In this document: one piece after another, positions 41,953 to 50,774 of the stretch
How positions within the stretch are numbered: position 1 is the first letter of the stretch
How the letters are laid out: each line of letters begins with the position of its first letter
NCBI GenBank assembly: GCA_910584875.1
Contig: CAJUDA010000010.1
Location: 1 to 64,000 of the forward strand
From: an uncultured Eubacterium sp.
Lineage (GTDB): Bacteria; Bacillota; Clostridia; Lachnospirales; Lachnospiraceae
Length of the DNA: 64,000 bases
Direction: 5' to 3'
The notes under the pieces: model-generated
The model's database searches: none
What the model was told of the DNA's origin: nothing
The model's input: the letters and a program-made list of their open reading frames with translations, nothing else
Program-made: the position numbers and the translations under genes

Positions 41953-43817
41953 AAGCGAAAAAGACCCTGACAACAGGTTTGCTTATTTTATGTCTTGTGA
42001 CAGGTTTATGTAACGGCAGTCCCGGGTTTTGTGCCGTACAGCAGGATAAAACAGAAGGAAGTGCGACAGATTCCGATGGCAGTACAGGAAGCGGACTGCT
42101 CATCATTGATAACCAGAATATGTATGAGGGGATGGATGATTCCTATTCCCGGGGGTATACCCCGAAAATTGACGGGACGAAGGCGGTAGTTGTACTTCCC
42201 CTGCTGGCAAAGCGTAATCTGAAAGGAAAACGGATGACAGCTTCGCTGCGGTTCGGTGACAGTGAGAATCTGCCTTTTGTGCAAAAGAATTATGAAAAGG
42301 CTGTGACCTATGACTGGCATAAAACCAGAAATAAGACGACGAAGTCGGGCTGCTATCTGATCACATTTTCCCTTGAATTAAAGAAGCAGCGGTATAATGG
42401 AAATTATCCGGTGACGATCACTGTCACGGCAGAAGATGAAAAAGGAAATGAGGTATGCCAGGAGTTTACGGTGTATGTGGTCATAACAGATGGAAAGGAC
42501 AGCGATGAACAGGGAAAGTCAGAGAGTTCAGATACGGGAAGCTCAACGGGACTGGTCATTGAGAACCAGCATAAGTATAAGGGAATGGCAAAGAGCTATG
42601 CCCGTGGCTATACTCCGAAAACAGATGGGAAAAAGGCGGTGGTGGTCCTGCCGCTACGGGCGAAACGCAGACTTGCCGGCAGCAGGCTGACAGCAGCGCT
42701 GAAGACAGGGGAGTCAGATAACCAGCCCTTTGTTCAGAAAAATCAGGAGAAGACAGTAAAATACAACAAAAAGTCAGGCTGCTATCTTGTGAGTTTTCAT
42801 CTGAAACTAAAGAAAAAGCGGTACAACGGAAGCTATCCGGTTAATATATCAGTCAGTGCAGAAGATAAGAATGGGAATGAGATCCGTCAGGATTTTACTA
42901 TCTATGTGACGATCACGGACGGCAGGAGTGCAGAGGGTGACAGTGGGGCGAAAAAGAGTGAGGATAAGATCCAGCTTGCCCCAAAGGTGAGGATGAGCTC
43001 CTATCAGTTTTCCCGGGATAAGATTTTGTGCGGTGAGAAATTTACGACAAAGATCACTCTGTTCAATACAAGTAAAACGGAAATGGTGAGAAACATGATG
43101 GTCACAGTCGCGCCGGGTGAGAATGTGGAACTGCTGGGAAAGACTGCCAGTGCTTATGTGGAAAAGCTGGGAAGCAGCGGAACCTGTGAGGTGTTTTTTG
43201 ATTTCCGGGTCAGCGCATCTGCACCCAGGGGCCAGTATGGTATCGGGGTGACGCTGGAATATGCGGACAGCAGAGGCGGTACTTATACGGTGCAGGAATC
43301 TGTGAAGGTATCAGCCGAACAGAAAGTCAGGATCGGTATTGATCCGGTGCAGGTGCCAAAGGAGATCCAGCTTGGAGATACCGTGTTATTACAGACCCAG
43401 GCGATGAATCTTGGCAGGGGAAAGATCCACAATGTCCGTGCCGTACTGGAGGCAGACGGACTGACGCCAGCTGGTTCTGCCTTTATGGGGGATGCAGAGG
43501 CGGGCACTTCCCTCGCCGGAAGTCTGGAGGTTGTAGCAGAGGGACTCAGCGGTGATTCTCTGTATGGGAGTACCCGGGGAAAAGTGGTGTTTTACTATGA
43601 GGATGAGACGGGGCATGAGATGACGGAAGAACAGACATTTGAGACCGCGATTCTGTCTCCGTTGAAAGAAGATTCAGAAGAGAAACCGGAGGATCAGACG
43701 GGACAGTGGTGGGTGATCATGGGCGTCATTGTATCCGTTCTGGCAGCGGCAGCTGTGGTATCTGTCATGAAAAAGAAAAAGGATTTGCAGAAGGAAGAAG
43801 GGAACATGGATGAATAG
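41949..43817 (+). CDS. Membrane-anchored repeat protein of the ABC operon
   Basis: A 622-residue exported protein. After the signal peptide (about 1-28) a domain of about 130 residues occurs twice (about 45-178 and 195-320). Each copy has SRGYTPK/ARGYTPK, KAVVVLPL, KSGCYL, RYNG.YPV and EFTVYV/DFTIYV ITDG. Residues about 335-590 resemble CARDB/NEW3-type beta domains of S-layer-like proteins (ITLFNTSKTEMVRNMMVTVAPGENVEL). One C-terminal membrane helix (WWVIMGVIVSVLAAAAVVSV) is followed by a Lys-rich tail. It is probably an extracytoplasmic scaffold working with the transporter. The overlap with both neighbours supports one operon. Confidence 0.75.
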   Translation: MKAKKTLTTGLLILCLVTGLCNGSPGFCAVQQDKTEGSATDSDGSTGSGLLIIDNQNMYEGMDDSYSRGYTPKIDGTKAVVVLPLLAKRNLKGKRMTASLRFGDSENLPFVQKNYEKAVTYDWHKTRNKTTKSGCYLITFSLELKKQRYNGNYPVTITVTAEDEKGNEVCQEFTVYVVITDGKDSDEQGKSESSDTGSSTGLVIENQHKYKGMAKSYARGYTPKTDGKKAVVVLPLRAKRRLAGSRLTAALKTGESDNQPFVQKNQEKTVKYNKKSGCYLVSFHLKLKKKRYNGSYPVNISVSAEDKNGNEIRQDFTIYVTITDGRSAEGDSGAKKSEDKIQLAPKVRMSSYQFSRDKILCGEKFTTKITLFNTSKTEMVRNMMVTVAPGENVELLGKTASAYVEKLGSSGTCEVFFDFRVSASAPRGQYGIGVTLEYADSRGGTYTVQESVKVSAEQKVRIGIDPVQVPKEIQLGDTVLLQTQAMNLGRGKIHNVRAVLEADGLTPAGSAFMGDAEAGTSLAGSLEVVAEGLSGDSLYGSTRGKVVFYYEDETGHEMTEEQTFETAILSPLKEDSEEKPEDQTGQWWVIMGVIVSVLAAAAVVSVMKKKKDLQKEEGNMDE

Positions 43818-44676
43818 GGGCCGGGATAGGATAGCGAAGTTTTTACGGGCAAGAAAGCAGAATGATACCGTGAAGATCATCTGTCTCCTTGCCCTGACAG
43901 GGATATCATTTCTGATCAGCTCTCTGTATCATGCCTGGAGGATTTACCGGTATGTGGAGTCGCCTGCAGAGTATATCATCACAGGAAGTGAGACCGTATC
44001 AAATCAGCGTATGGATGAGATCCGGCAGAATAAAGATGTCCTGCAGGCGGGCCGGCAGATGGAGGTTCCGGTGTCGGTTCTGTATGGGGGAGAGGAAGTG
44101 ACGATGAGCTGTATGGCATTGTCAGGAGAGTATATGGAAAAACTGACAAGTCAGAAGATCACAGGGAGTGCCAGCCGGATTTATTTGAATCAGGCGGCAT
44201 TTAAGGAGCTGCAGAAAACAGTACAGATTGATGAGGGGACGGAGTTTGGGATCCGTTATTGTGCTGGGGAAGATGCCGGGACCGGGACCGGAGCCGGCAG
44301 GGATGGCAGTGAAAAAGGCGGGGAGGGTGACGATGGAACCGGAGCCGCAGCAGCGCCGTCGCCGGGGTACCGTCAGGCAAAACTGATCGTGATCAATACA
44401 GGCAGGGAGGAAGCAGAAAGTTTTATCTATACAGCAGAGACACAAAGACGGCTGCCACAGGAGGCAGTCAGTCTCCGGGTCGGATTCGGGAAACATGACC
44501 TGGATGGATCCCATGTGGAGTTTCTTGGTAAACTGGGATATAACATTGAAAAGGAAGAGCAGATACTGTCAGAAGAAAATGAACTGGATCGGATGCTGAT
44601 TCATATCCGGTATGGTTTTCTTGTTTTCGGGATCTGTATTCTGGGGGTGTTGGTGGGAAGAAGGAAGATAATATAA
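43810..44676 (+). CDS. MacB/FtsX-like ectodomain protein with two membrane helices
   Basis: A 288-residue protein with an N-terminal helix (about 22-40) and a C-terminal helix (about 267-284, FGICILGVLVGRRK) around an extracytoplasmic domain. The domain looks like a reduced MacB_PCD fold: SPAEYIITGSETVSNQRMDEIRQNKDVLQAGR followed by SGEYMEKL and FKELQKTVQIDEGTEFGIRY. A Gly/Ala/Glu-rich insert occupies about 150-180. Full MacB proteins have four helices and a permease role; only one pair is present here. It has a same-shaped counterpart at 56869-57708. Confidence 0.6.
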   Translation: MNRGRDRIAKFLRARKQNDTVKIICLLALTGISFLISSLYHAWRIYRYVESPAEYIITGSETVSNQRMDEIRQNKDVLQAGRQMEVPVSVLYGGEEVTMSCMALSGEYMEKLTSQKITGSASRIYLNQAAFKELQKTVQIDEGTEFGIRYCAGEDAGTGTGAGRDGSEKGGEGDDGTGAAAAPSPGYRQAKLIVINTGREEAESFIYTAETQRRLPQEAVSLRVGFGKHDLDGSHVEFLGKLGYNIEKEEQILSEENELDRMLIHIRYGFLVFGICILGVLVGRRKII

Positions 44677-44708
44677 TTTTTTGGAAAAAATGCAGGGTAT
44701 GTGTTATT

Positions 44709-45405
44709 ACAAATCTTATAGATAGTTATAGGAAGTTAATGGAGTTTGGAAAAAAGCATTTAAACGATTCCTTTGTATTAGATGGAGATCAGAATGTCAG
44801 CGCCAGATAAGATACTGCGTGAAATCATTTCAAATATTCTGGCACATAGGGATTATTCCAGTGCTTATACGGCTCAATTTGTTATTGAAAAGGACAAAAT
44901 ATTTACAAAGAACAGTAACCTTCCTCATGGACATGGAGAACTGCAGTTAAACAAATTTGAACCTTTCCCCAAAAACCCGACAATTTCAAAAGTGTTCAGA
45001 GAGATTGGGTATGCGGATGAATTAGGCTCAGGCATGAGAAATACGAACAAATATACAAAACTGTATTCAGGTGGGACGCCGGTATTTATCGAAGATAACA
45101 TATTTCAAATAATGATTCCTATGGAAAATGTCGCAGGACTGCAGGTTGGACCAGAAGAAACTAACAAAGAAACTAACAAAGAAACTAACAAAGAAACTAA
45201 CAAAGAAACTATTGTAAGTAAAACGACATCGGATAAAATTATTGAAATACTGGGGAAAAAACCGGAGATTGCTGTAAAAGAAATCGCCGGGATGTTGGGT
45301 ATGTCATCAGGTGGAGTGAGATATCATATTAACAAAATGAAAAAAGCCGGAATCATCGGACATGTTGGTTCCACCAAAAAAGGGAAATGGATCGTACACA
45401 AATAG
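44709..45405 (+). pseudogene. Frameshifted remnant of an AlbA/RecG-like ATP-binding protein
   Basis: The sequence continues across two frames. From 44709, TNLIDSYRKLMEFGKK and DSFVLDGDQNVSAR read in one frame and hit TAA at 44808-44810. From 44806, DKILREIISNILAHRDYSS reads in the next frame and runs to the stop at 45405. The two join with a two-base loss at about 44804-44808. The first frame has no start and lacks the N-terminal AlbA (Schlafen-like) domain of intact members. What remains is the HATPase_c_4-like part (FREIGYADELGSGMRNTNKY) and a winged helix at the end (DKIIEILGKKPEIAVKEIAGMLG). A product of 207 residues from ATG 44782 is possible but would be a fragment. Confidence 0.75.
45157..45210 (+). 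repeat. 12-base tandem repeat encoding ETNK
   Basis: GAAACTAACAAA occurs four times in a row with a half copy after it. It encodes ETNK repeats in the hinge of the AlbA/RecG-like remnant. Being a multiple of three, copy number can change without shifting the frame. Confidence 0.9.
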
Positions 45406-45410
45406 TGCAG

Positions 45411-47252
45411 CTATGCCCGCAGATCGAAATTATATCGTTTCAGATCCCCGACAGGGGCATCGGCGCCGATGAAATCTTTCACCACGTCGATGTCCTTTTC
45501 TTTCATGGAGAGTTCCGAGGTAAACGCATAGCCCTGTTCGTTGATGGCGTCATTCAGCAGTTCGATATTGCGCTCCAGCAGATCTTTGGTCTCTTTGGTG
45601 GAGACAAAAAAGTTAGCAGAGACGGCAGTGTATTCTTTTACGATACGGATATCCAGAGTTCCCAGATGGTCCATGTCCAGATGAAGAAGGACACTGAGTT
45701 TATCGGGATTCTTTTTCAGTGCTTCCTTCCGTGTCATGACATAGAGATCCCCGTGCGCATTCTGGTTCTGCAGCTTCAGCGGAAGCTGGATATACTGGAA
45801 CGTCTGATTCATCATCTTCATAAAATCCAGATTATTGCTCATATCGGACGCGTTCTGGGAGAGCTGGGAGAAAATATTTTTTCCCAGAACCTGTTCGCTG
45901 AAGTGCGAAAGTGTCTCAAACTGGCGTGACATTTTATCGTAAATGACATCCAGCGCCTGTTCTTGTTTCAACTGTTCCGGCGATACTGTCCACCCGGAGG
46001 TAAACTGTGCTTTTACCAGATCCTGAAACGCTCTGGAAGTGAGCAGTTTTCCTGCCTCTTCATCGGATAACTGCGGCAGGATATCCTTGACGGCAGCGAG
46101 AAATTGTCTTGCCGTGATGGTGCCGTCGGCGATTCCCTGTTTCAGTTCTTCGGGGATGGGATATTCCGATAAAAAGGAAGCAAAAGCCTGACGGTCTTCC
46201 GGTGACAGGATAAAGCCAGCCTGTTCATGGATAAACGGAGTGCGGAAATCGTCGCCCAGCCCGGATTCTGTAAGGGCTGTCCTGGCGGCGGCATTGCCGT
46301 CGGTCAGGGTAGTAAAGAGCTGCCGCATCCGTGCCAGTGGTCCTGCCGTTTGCGCCGGATCCGTTGTCTCTTCTGCCATCGTTTCGGAACCGGACATTTT
46401 TGCCGCTTCTTCCTCCGTGATCACTGAGGGATCTGCCAGTTCTGCCGCTGTCTGTGTTTTGCCGTCGGCTGCCGTTTCTGTCAGACTCTCCTGTTCTGAC
46501 AGAATAGTTTCTGCCTGGACTGTATTGCCATTTTCAGACAGAGCCATCTCTTCCAGGGAAGGATTCCCCTCCAGAGCCATGGCGAGGATCCTTGCGCCGA
46601 TCTCTCCCGCCAGCCGGGGCACCTGGCTGCCGATGGCATTCATCATATTTGCAATATCATTCGTGAGTGCTGTCATTTTTGATAATAGCTGGTGATTCTG
46701 ATTCTGGTAATTGGCAAACTGCTGGACGGATTCCTGTGTCATCGGAAGCCCCAGCCGTTTCATCGTGATCACGGCATTGACGTCCACTTTTGGAAAGCGG
46801 GCGCATAACTGGATGGATGACATGATATTTTCACGGCTGATGGACTGCTGGTTCTGAAGCAGGGAGCGGACGACTTCAATATTGCGGTCCGATTTGGGAA
46901 GGGAAGCCTCTTCGAGTGCCTGTTCGATCGTGTCTTCGATATCAAGCAGGTAGGCGCTGTTCACTGCCTTCATATATATGGTATTGCTATCGAGACTGGT
47001 AATCTGGAAGGCAGCTTTCTGTCCGATCGAATACTGGCTGGCATCCGGGAGTTTGCCGGTGAACGATGAGCCGTCCTCCATGGCTAATGTGATCTCTTTG
47101 CCATGGACGTCGCTGACCACACCCTTCAGAGTCTGTCCCTCCTGGAGCTGTATCGTCGAGTTCCCGGAACGATAAGTCTGGGAACGGGGGGAAGAAACAC
47201 CAGAAGATGTTCCCTGGGAGTTGTTCTGGATTGAATTGCTGATGATCGCCAT
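45411..47252 (-). CDS. FliK-like flagellar hook-length control protein (DUF6240-like)
   Basis: A 613-residue protein. GGGG followed by seven bases favours ATG 47252 (MAIISNSIQNN). The N-terminal half is Gln/Ser/Asn-rich with an S1-like strand region (LQEGQTLKGVVSDVHGKEITLAMEDG). The C-terminal 130 residues match the Flg_hook domain of FliK: YIQLPLKLQNQNAHGDLYVMTRKEA, LLHLDMDHLGTLDIRIVKE and AVSANFFVSTKETKDLLERN. In flagellar export FliK measures hook length and switches substrate. No other flagellar gene is near, so a FliK-like role elsewhere is possible. It ends six bases from the convergent AlbA remnant. Confidence 0.72.
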   Translation of the reverse strand: MAIISNSIQNNSQGTSSGVSSPRSQTYRSGNSTIQLQEGQTLKGVVSDVHGKEITLAMEDGSSFTGKLPDASQYSIGQKAAFQITSLDSNTIYMKAVNSAYLLDIEDTIEQALEEASLPKSDRNIEVVRSLLQNQQSISRENIMSSIQLCARFPKVDVNAVITMKRLGLPMTQESVQQFANYQNQNHQLLSKMTALTNDIANMMNAIGSQVPRLAGEIGARILAMALEGNPSLEEMALSENGNTVQAETILSEQESLTETAADGKTQTAAELADPSVITEEEAAKMSGSETMAEETTDPAQTAGPLARMRQLFTTLTDGNAAARTALTESGLGDDFRTPFIHEQAGFILSPEDRQAFASFLSEYPIPEELKQGIADGTITARQFLAAVKDILPQLSDEEAGKLLTSRAFQDLVKAQFTSGWTVSPEQLKQEQALDVIYDKMSRQFETLSHFSEQVLGKNIFSQLSQNASDMSNNLDFMKMMNQTFQYIQLPLKLQNQNAHGDLYVMTRKEALKKNPDKLSVLLHLDMDHLGTLDIRIVKEYTAVSANFFVSTKETKDLLERNIELLNDAINEQGYAFTSELSMKEKDIDVVKDFIGADAPVGDLKRYNFDLRA

Positions 47253-47366
47253 GGCTATGCCCCTTTCCAAAATATTTTGCAAATAAGATAAGTATATGAT
47301 AAAATAATCAGTAACGCAACGAAGAAATATTACATATGTTTTATATCGACATTTATGGAGGAAAAT

Positions 47367-49472
47367 ATGAAAAAAAGCGCACGATTTTTTATGACAGCCC
47401 TGTCTGCTGTCATGCTGTTGTCCATAATTACTGACAGCAGCGTGCCGGAAGCGGCAGCAAAGAAAAAGGTTACAGTTAAGAAAGTCACAGTTACCGCTCC
47501 CTCGGGCAGGACCGCTTATGTAGCAAAGGGAAAGAAGGTAAGGCTTACTTCGGCTGTCAAAGTGAAACCGGATAAAAAAGCAAACAAAAAGGTCAGGTAT
47601 ACATCAAAAAATAAAAAAGTAGCCACGGTGTCGGCATCCGGCGTCGTCAAAGGGAAAAAGGCAGGAAAGACAAAGGTTATCGTACAGTCAAAAAAGAATA
47701 AAAAGAAAAAAGCATCGATCCGTATTGTTGTCAAGAAGGCGGCAGTGAAAAAGATCACTCTCCCGGCAGCCCTGACACTGGCGCCAGGAAACACAAAGAA
47801 GCTGAGTGCCACGGTCACACCGGGGAAAAATGTCAGCAGGATCCTGACCTGGACGTCATCAGACCCTAAGACAGCCGTGGTGAAGGGCGGAACGGTGACG
47901 GCGAAACAGGCAGGGACAGCTGTGATTACGGCAAAGGCTACGGATGGGAGTGGGAAGAAGGCAGTCTGTAAGGTGACAGTAACCGCTCCGCCGGCAGTTT
48001 CCGTAAGTCAGACTGGTATTAAAAGCATCGAGACGCTGGACAGCGGGACACTGGGCATCACGCTGAGCCGGGCGCAGGTACTGACAGCATCAGGCATTAA
48101 AATCCAGTGCAGGGGCACAGCAAACGGGTCTTATCAGACGGCAGAGATCGATACTGTGTTCAGCAATGATCATGTTACTTATGTTGTAGCGATGAAAGCC
48201 GGAACTTTTCTGAGGGAAAATGATTTTGTGAAGGTGACGATCCCGTCTCTTCCCGGCATAAAGACAAAGGAAGTCATTGCCCGGTTTATCAAACCGGTCA
48301 GTCCTCCTGTTACTTATGTCAGTGGCAGTGTGGGTGAAAAACTGGAAAAGACACTCTATTTTGATGAGTATGTAACAGGTAAACTGGTGTCTGTCCGTGT
48401 CAGCGGGCTGCCATCCGGGTTCCGTTATGCGGCGGGGAGCGCAGTCGTGAGGATCAGCGGCAGGGCAAAAGCGGTCAGCGAAGGGGCGACGGCGACGGTG
48501 ACGGTGACGGATGAGACCGGGAAAAAGCTATCACAGACCGTGAGGTTTTATATCGGTGATGCGACACATCTTGTGGCAGTCAAAGATCCATTTAAGGTAC
48601 TGGCGGCAATTAAGGGAACGGATAAAAATGGTTCCGAATTCTATAAATGTGGTTACTTCAGCCGCGAAATCTACACACAGATCGCAGGCGGGAGCAGCAA
48701 AAAGGTTACGGAAGCTGCGGTTGTAGAGGGAGCCCTTCCCAAAGGGGTTACATTGGAACAGTCTTATAGCAAGTACGTTATTACCGGCTATATTGAAAAG
48801 ACTGGTACATACCGGTTTAAAATCAAGATTACGATGGAAGACGGTCTCACTGCGGTGATACCCATTGAGATCACAGCAGTGGAGCCGGTGAAGGTCAGCG
48901 GCACGGTAAAAGATGCGACAGGAAAGCCTGTGTCTGGTATCAGTATTCGGTTTGACTCGCTGGAAGAGGAATATGATTATGGTGACTTTAGTTATTTGGA
49001 TAATATCGGGGACGACGGGAAATATGAATTGTATATCATGAAAAACCTGATCTATGACATATCCTGTGAGAAAGTATCGCTGGGGCGAAAAAAAATCACT
49101 TCTTCCCAGACATGGAATGTCGGACTTCCCCTGTACCGTGTGGATTTTGCATTGGATGCCGCTGCCAGACAGTGGGTTCCCAAAGCGGAGGGAACGGCAG
49201 AAAATAAATATTCCTATTTTTCTACCTACCTGGCTTTGGAAAGTAACGAGCTGTTTGCCGGCAAAATGTATTGTTACGGCAAATATGTTTATGTAAAACC
49301 GGGTACTTATGAGGCCTCAGGGAAGATGGATGTTGTTTATAATAAATATACGGATGATGGTGTCTATGATGGAAACGACAAAGTGACCTGTTATGCGAGG
49401 GGAAGTTTCACGGTCAAAGATAAAAACCTTCAAAATGTCACGCTCTCGTTATCCGATGTTCCATTGGAGTGA
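47367..49472 (+). CDS. Secreted surface protein with two BIG2 domains
   Basis: A 701-residue exported protein. An in-frame ATG at 47355 contains the likely ribosome site GGAGG, so ATG 47367 is preferred. The signal peptide (about 1-30) is followed by two Lys-rich BIG2 domains (about 35-115, KKVRYTSKNKKVATVSASGVV; about 120-205, LTWTSSDPKTAVVKGGTV). Several unassigned beta domains come next, then a carboxypeptidase-regulatory-like module near 510-590 (VKVSGTVKDATGKPVSGISIRFDS). No sorting signal is present. A role at the cell surface is likely. Its last 43 bases overlap the convergent kinase gene. Confidence 0.82.
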   Translation: MKKSARFFMTALSAVMLLSIITDSSVPEAAAKKKVTVKKVTVTAPSGRTAYVAKGKKVRLTSAVKVKPDKKANKKVRYTSKNKKVATVSASGVVKGKKAGKTKVIVQSKKNKKKKASIRIVVKKAAVKKITLPAALTLAPGNTKKLSATVTPGKNVSRILTWTSSDPKTAVVKGGTVTAKQAGTAVITAKATDGSGKKAVCKVTVTAPPAVSVSQTGIKSIETLDSGTLGITLSRAQVLTASGIKIQCRGTANGSYQTAEIDTVFSNDHVTYVVAMKAGTFLRENDFVKVTIPSLPGIKTKEVIARFIKPVSPPVTYVSGSVGEKLEKTLYFDEYVTGKLVSVRVSGLPSGFRYAAGSAVVRISGRAKAVSEGATATVTVTDETGKKLSQTVRFYIGDATHLVAVKDPFKVLAAIKGTDKNGSEFYKCGYFSREIYTQIAGGSSKKVTEAAVVEGALPKGVTLEQSYSKYVITGYIEKTGTYRFKIKITMEDGLTAVIPIEITAVEPVKVSGTVKDATGKPVSGISIRFDSLEEEYDYGDFSYLDNIGDDGKYELYIMKNLIYDISCEKVSLGRKKITSSQTWNVGLPLYRVDFALDAAARQWVPKAEGTAENKYSYFSTYLALESNELFAGKMYCYGKYVYVKPGTYEASGKMDVVYNKYTDDGVYDGNDKVTCYARGSFTVKDKNLQNVTLSLSDVPLE

Positions 49473-50761
49473 ACTAGCTTAACAAAAAAGCAGCTGCCTC
49501 CTTCGGGGGCGTCCTCTACCCAGATGCTGCCGTGATGTGCTTTGACGATCTCACTCGCGATGCAGAGTCCGAGTCCAAAGTGGTTCCTGCCGGCATGGGC
49601 GCTGTCAGACCGGTAAAAACGGTCAAAGATCCGCTGTTTCTCATCATCGGGAACGCCACATCCGCTATCGGTGAACACAAAGACCAGAAAATCCGGCTTT
49701 ACCTGGAGGGACAGCCGGATTTTCCCATTTTCCGGGGTATACGAAAGGGCATTGTCCAACAGGATGGAAAATACCTGGATGATGCGCTCCCTGTCACATA
49801 AGAGGTCTGGAAATCTGGTGATCCCTGCAGGCAGCTCCAGCGACAGGCAGATTTTTTTCCCCGCAGCCAGCGGCTCAAATTTTTCATAACTGTCCAGCAG
49901 CAGTTCATCGGGCTGACAGATTTCTTTTTTTATGGAAAAATGGCTGGAATCCGCATTTGCCAGAAAGAGCATATCACGGATCAGATTCTGCATCCGGCTG
50001 CTTTCTTCTGTCATAAGACCGATGAAGTGATCCTGTTCTCCGGGATCACTTGTTTTTTTCAGTGTTTCCAGACCGGAACGCAGGACAGCGAGGGGAGCGC
50101 GCAATTCATGGGAGGCAGAGGCGATGAAATGGATCTGCCGTTCCCTGCTCCGTTCCAGGGGAAGGATCATACGCTTTGTAAAAAACCAGGAAAAGACCAG
50201 CAGAAGAGCGATGGCAGTGAGGTCGGTCAGGAGGATAACGAGCCGCAGACGGCGGATCCTGTCCTGTTGTCCCTGGAGAGGGGAGAGAATGAGATAACCG
50301 AGGTGGCTGGACTGCTTGGGGATCACGCCTGCCGAGGCATAGTATTTCCTGCCGTCTGATGACTGGAAATCAAATTCCGTATGAAGGATCACCCGGTCCG
50401 GCTGTTCCGAGAAGATATCCAGATTTTGTTCTTCAGCCGCTTGTCTGACTGCTTCCTCCCGCAGAAGTTTTTCCTGCACGGAATCATGGTATTGCTGGTA
50501 ATAGAGCGGTTTGCCGTTGTCATACAGGTACAAAAGGAACTGACTGTTTTTCTGGATCTGGTTCAGCCACTGGTGTGAGATCAGATCCTGATCCTGCAGA
50601 TGGATCAGGGCAGCATTCAGCTGCCGCAGGAAGGCGGCATTGTCCTCGGCTTTTAAATTGTTTTCAGCGAACAGGAGACAGAGAAATGTCAACACAAGGA
50701 AGATGCATCCCGTCACGAAGGTACAAAACAAAGTTAATTGAATGTGAAGTTTGTGAAACAT
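49430..50761 (-). CDS. Sensor histidine kinase
   Basis: A 443-residue kinase with two membrane helices (about 8-32 and 175-195) around an extracytoplasmic sensor of about 140 residues. HisKA has FIASASHELRAPLAVLRSG, the N box is ILLDNALSYTPENG, and DSGCGVPDDEKQRIFDRFYR with HFGLGLCIASEIVKAHHG completes the ATPase. No clear HAMP beyond a short linker. GGGAGG precedes the ATG. Its partner regulator lies 13 bases upstream on the same strand. Together they probably regulate the divergent transport operon at 51602-57708. Its 3' end overlaps the convergent BIG2 gene. Confidence 0.93.
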   Translation of the reverse strand: MFHKLHIQLTLFCTFVTGCIFLVLTFLCLLFAENNLKAEDNAAFLRQLNAALIHLQDQDLISHQWLNQIQKNSQFLLYLYDNGKPLYYQQYHDSVQEKLLREEAVRQAAEEQNLDIFSEQPDRVILHTEFDFQSSDGRKYYASAGVIPKQSSHLGYLILSPLQGQQDRIRRLRLVILLTDLTAIALLLVFSWFFTKRMILPLERSRERQIHFIASASHELRAPLAVLRSGLETLKKTSDPGEQDHFIGLMTEESSRMQNLIRDMLFLANADSSHFSIKKEICQPDELLLDSYEKFEPLAAGKKICLSLELPAGITRFPDLLCDRERIIQVFSILLDNALSYTPENGKIRLSLQVKPDFLVFVFTDSGCGVPDDEKQRIFDRFYRSDSAHAGRNHFGLGLCIASEIVKAHHGSIWVEDAPEGGSCFFVKLVHSNGTSDNESVTF

Positions 50762-50774
50762 AAGCGGCCTCCCG

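Noticed and set aside
42490..42690. Overlapping open frame on the plus strand inside the repeat-protein gene.
   Set aside because: It lies within a better-supported coding sequence and has no ribosome site or recognisable content.
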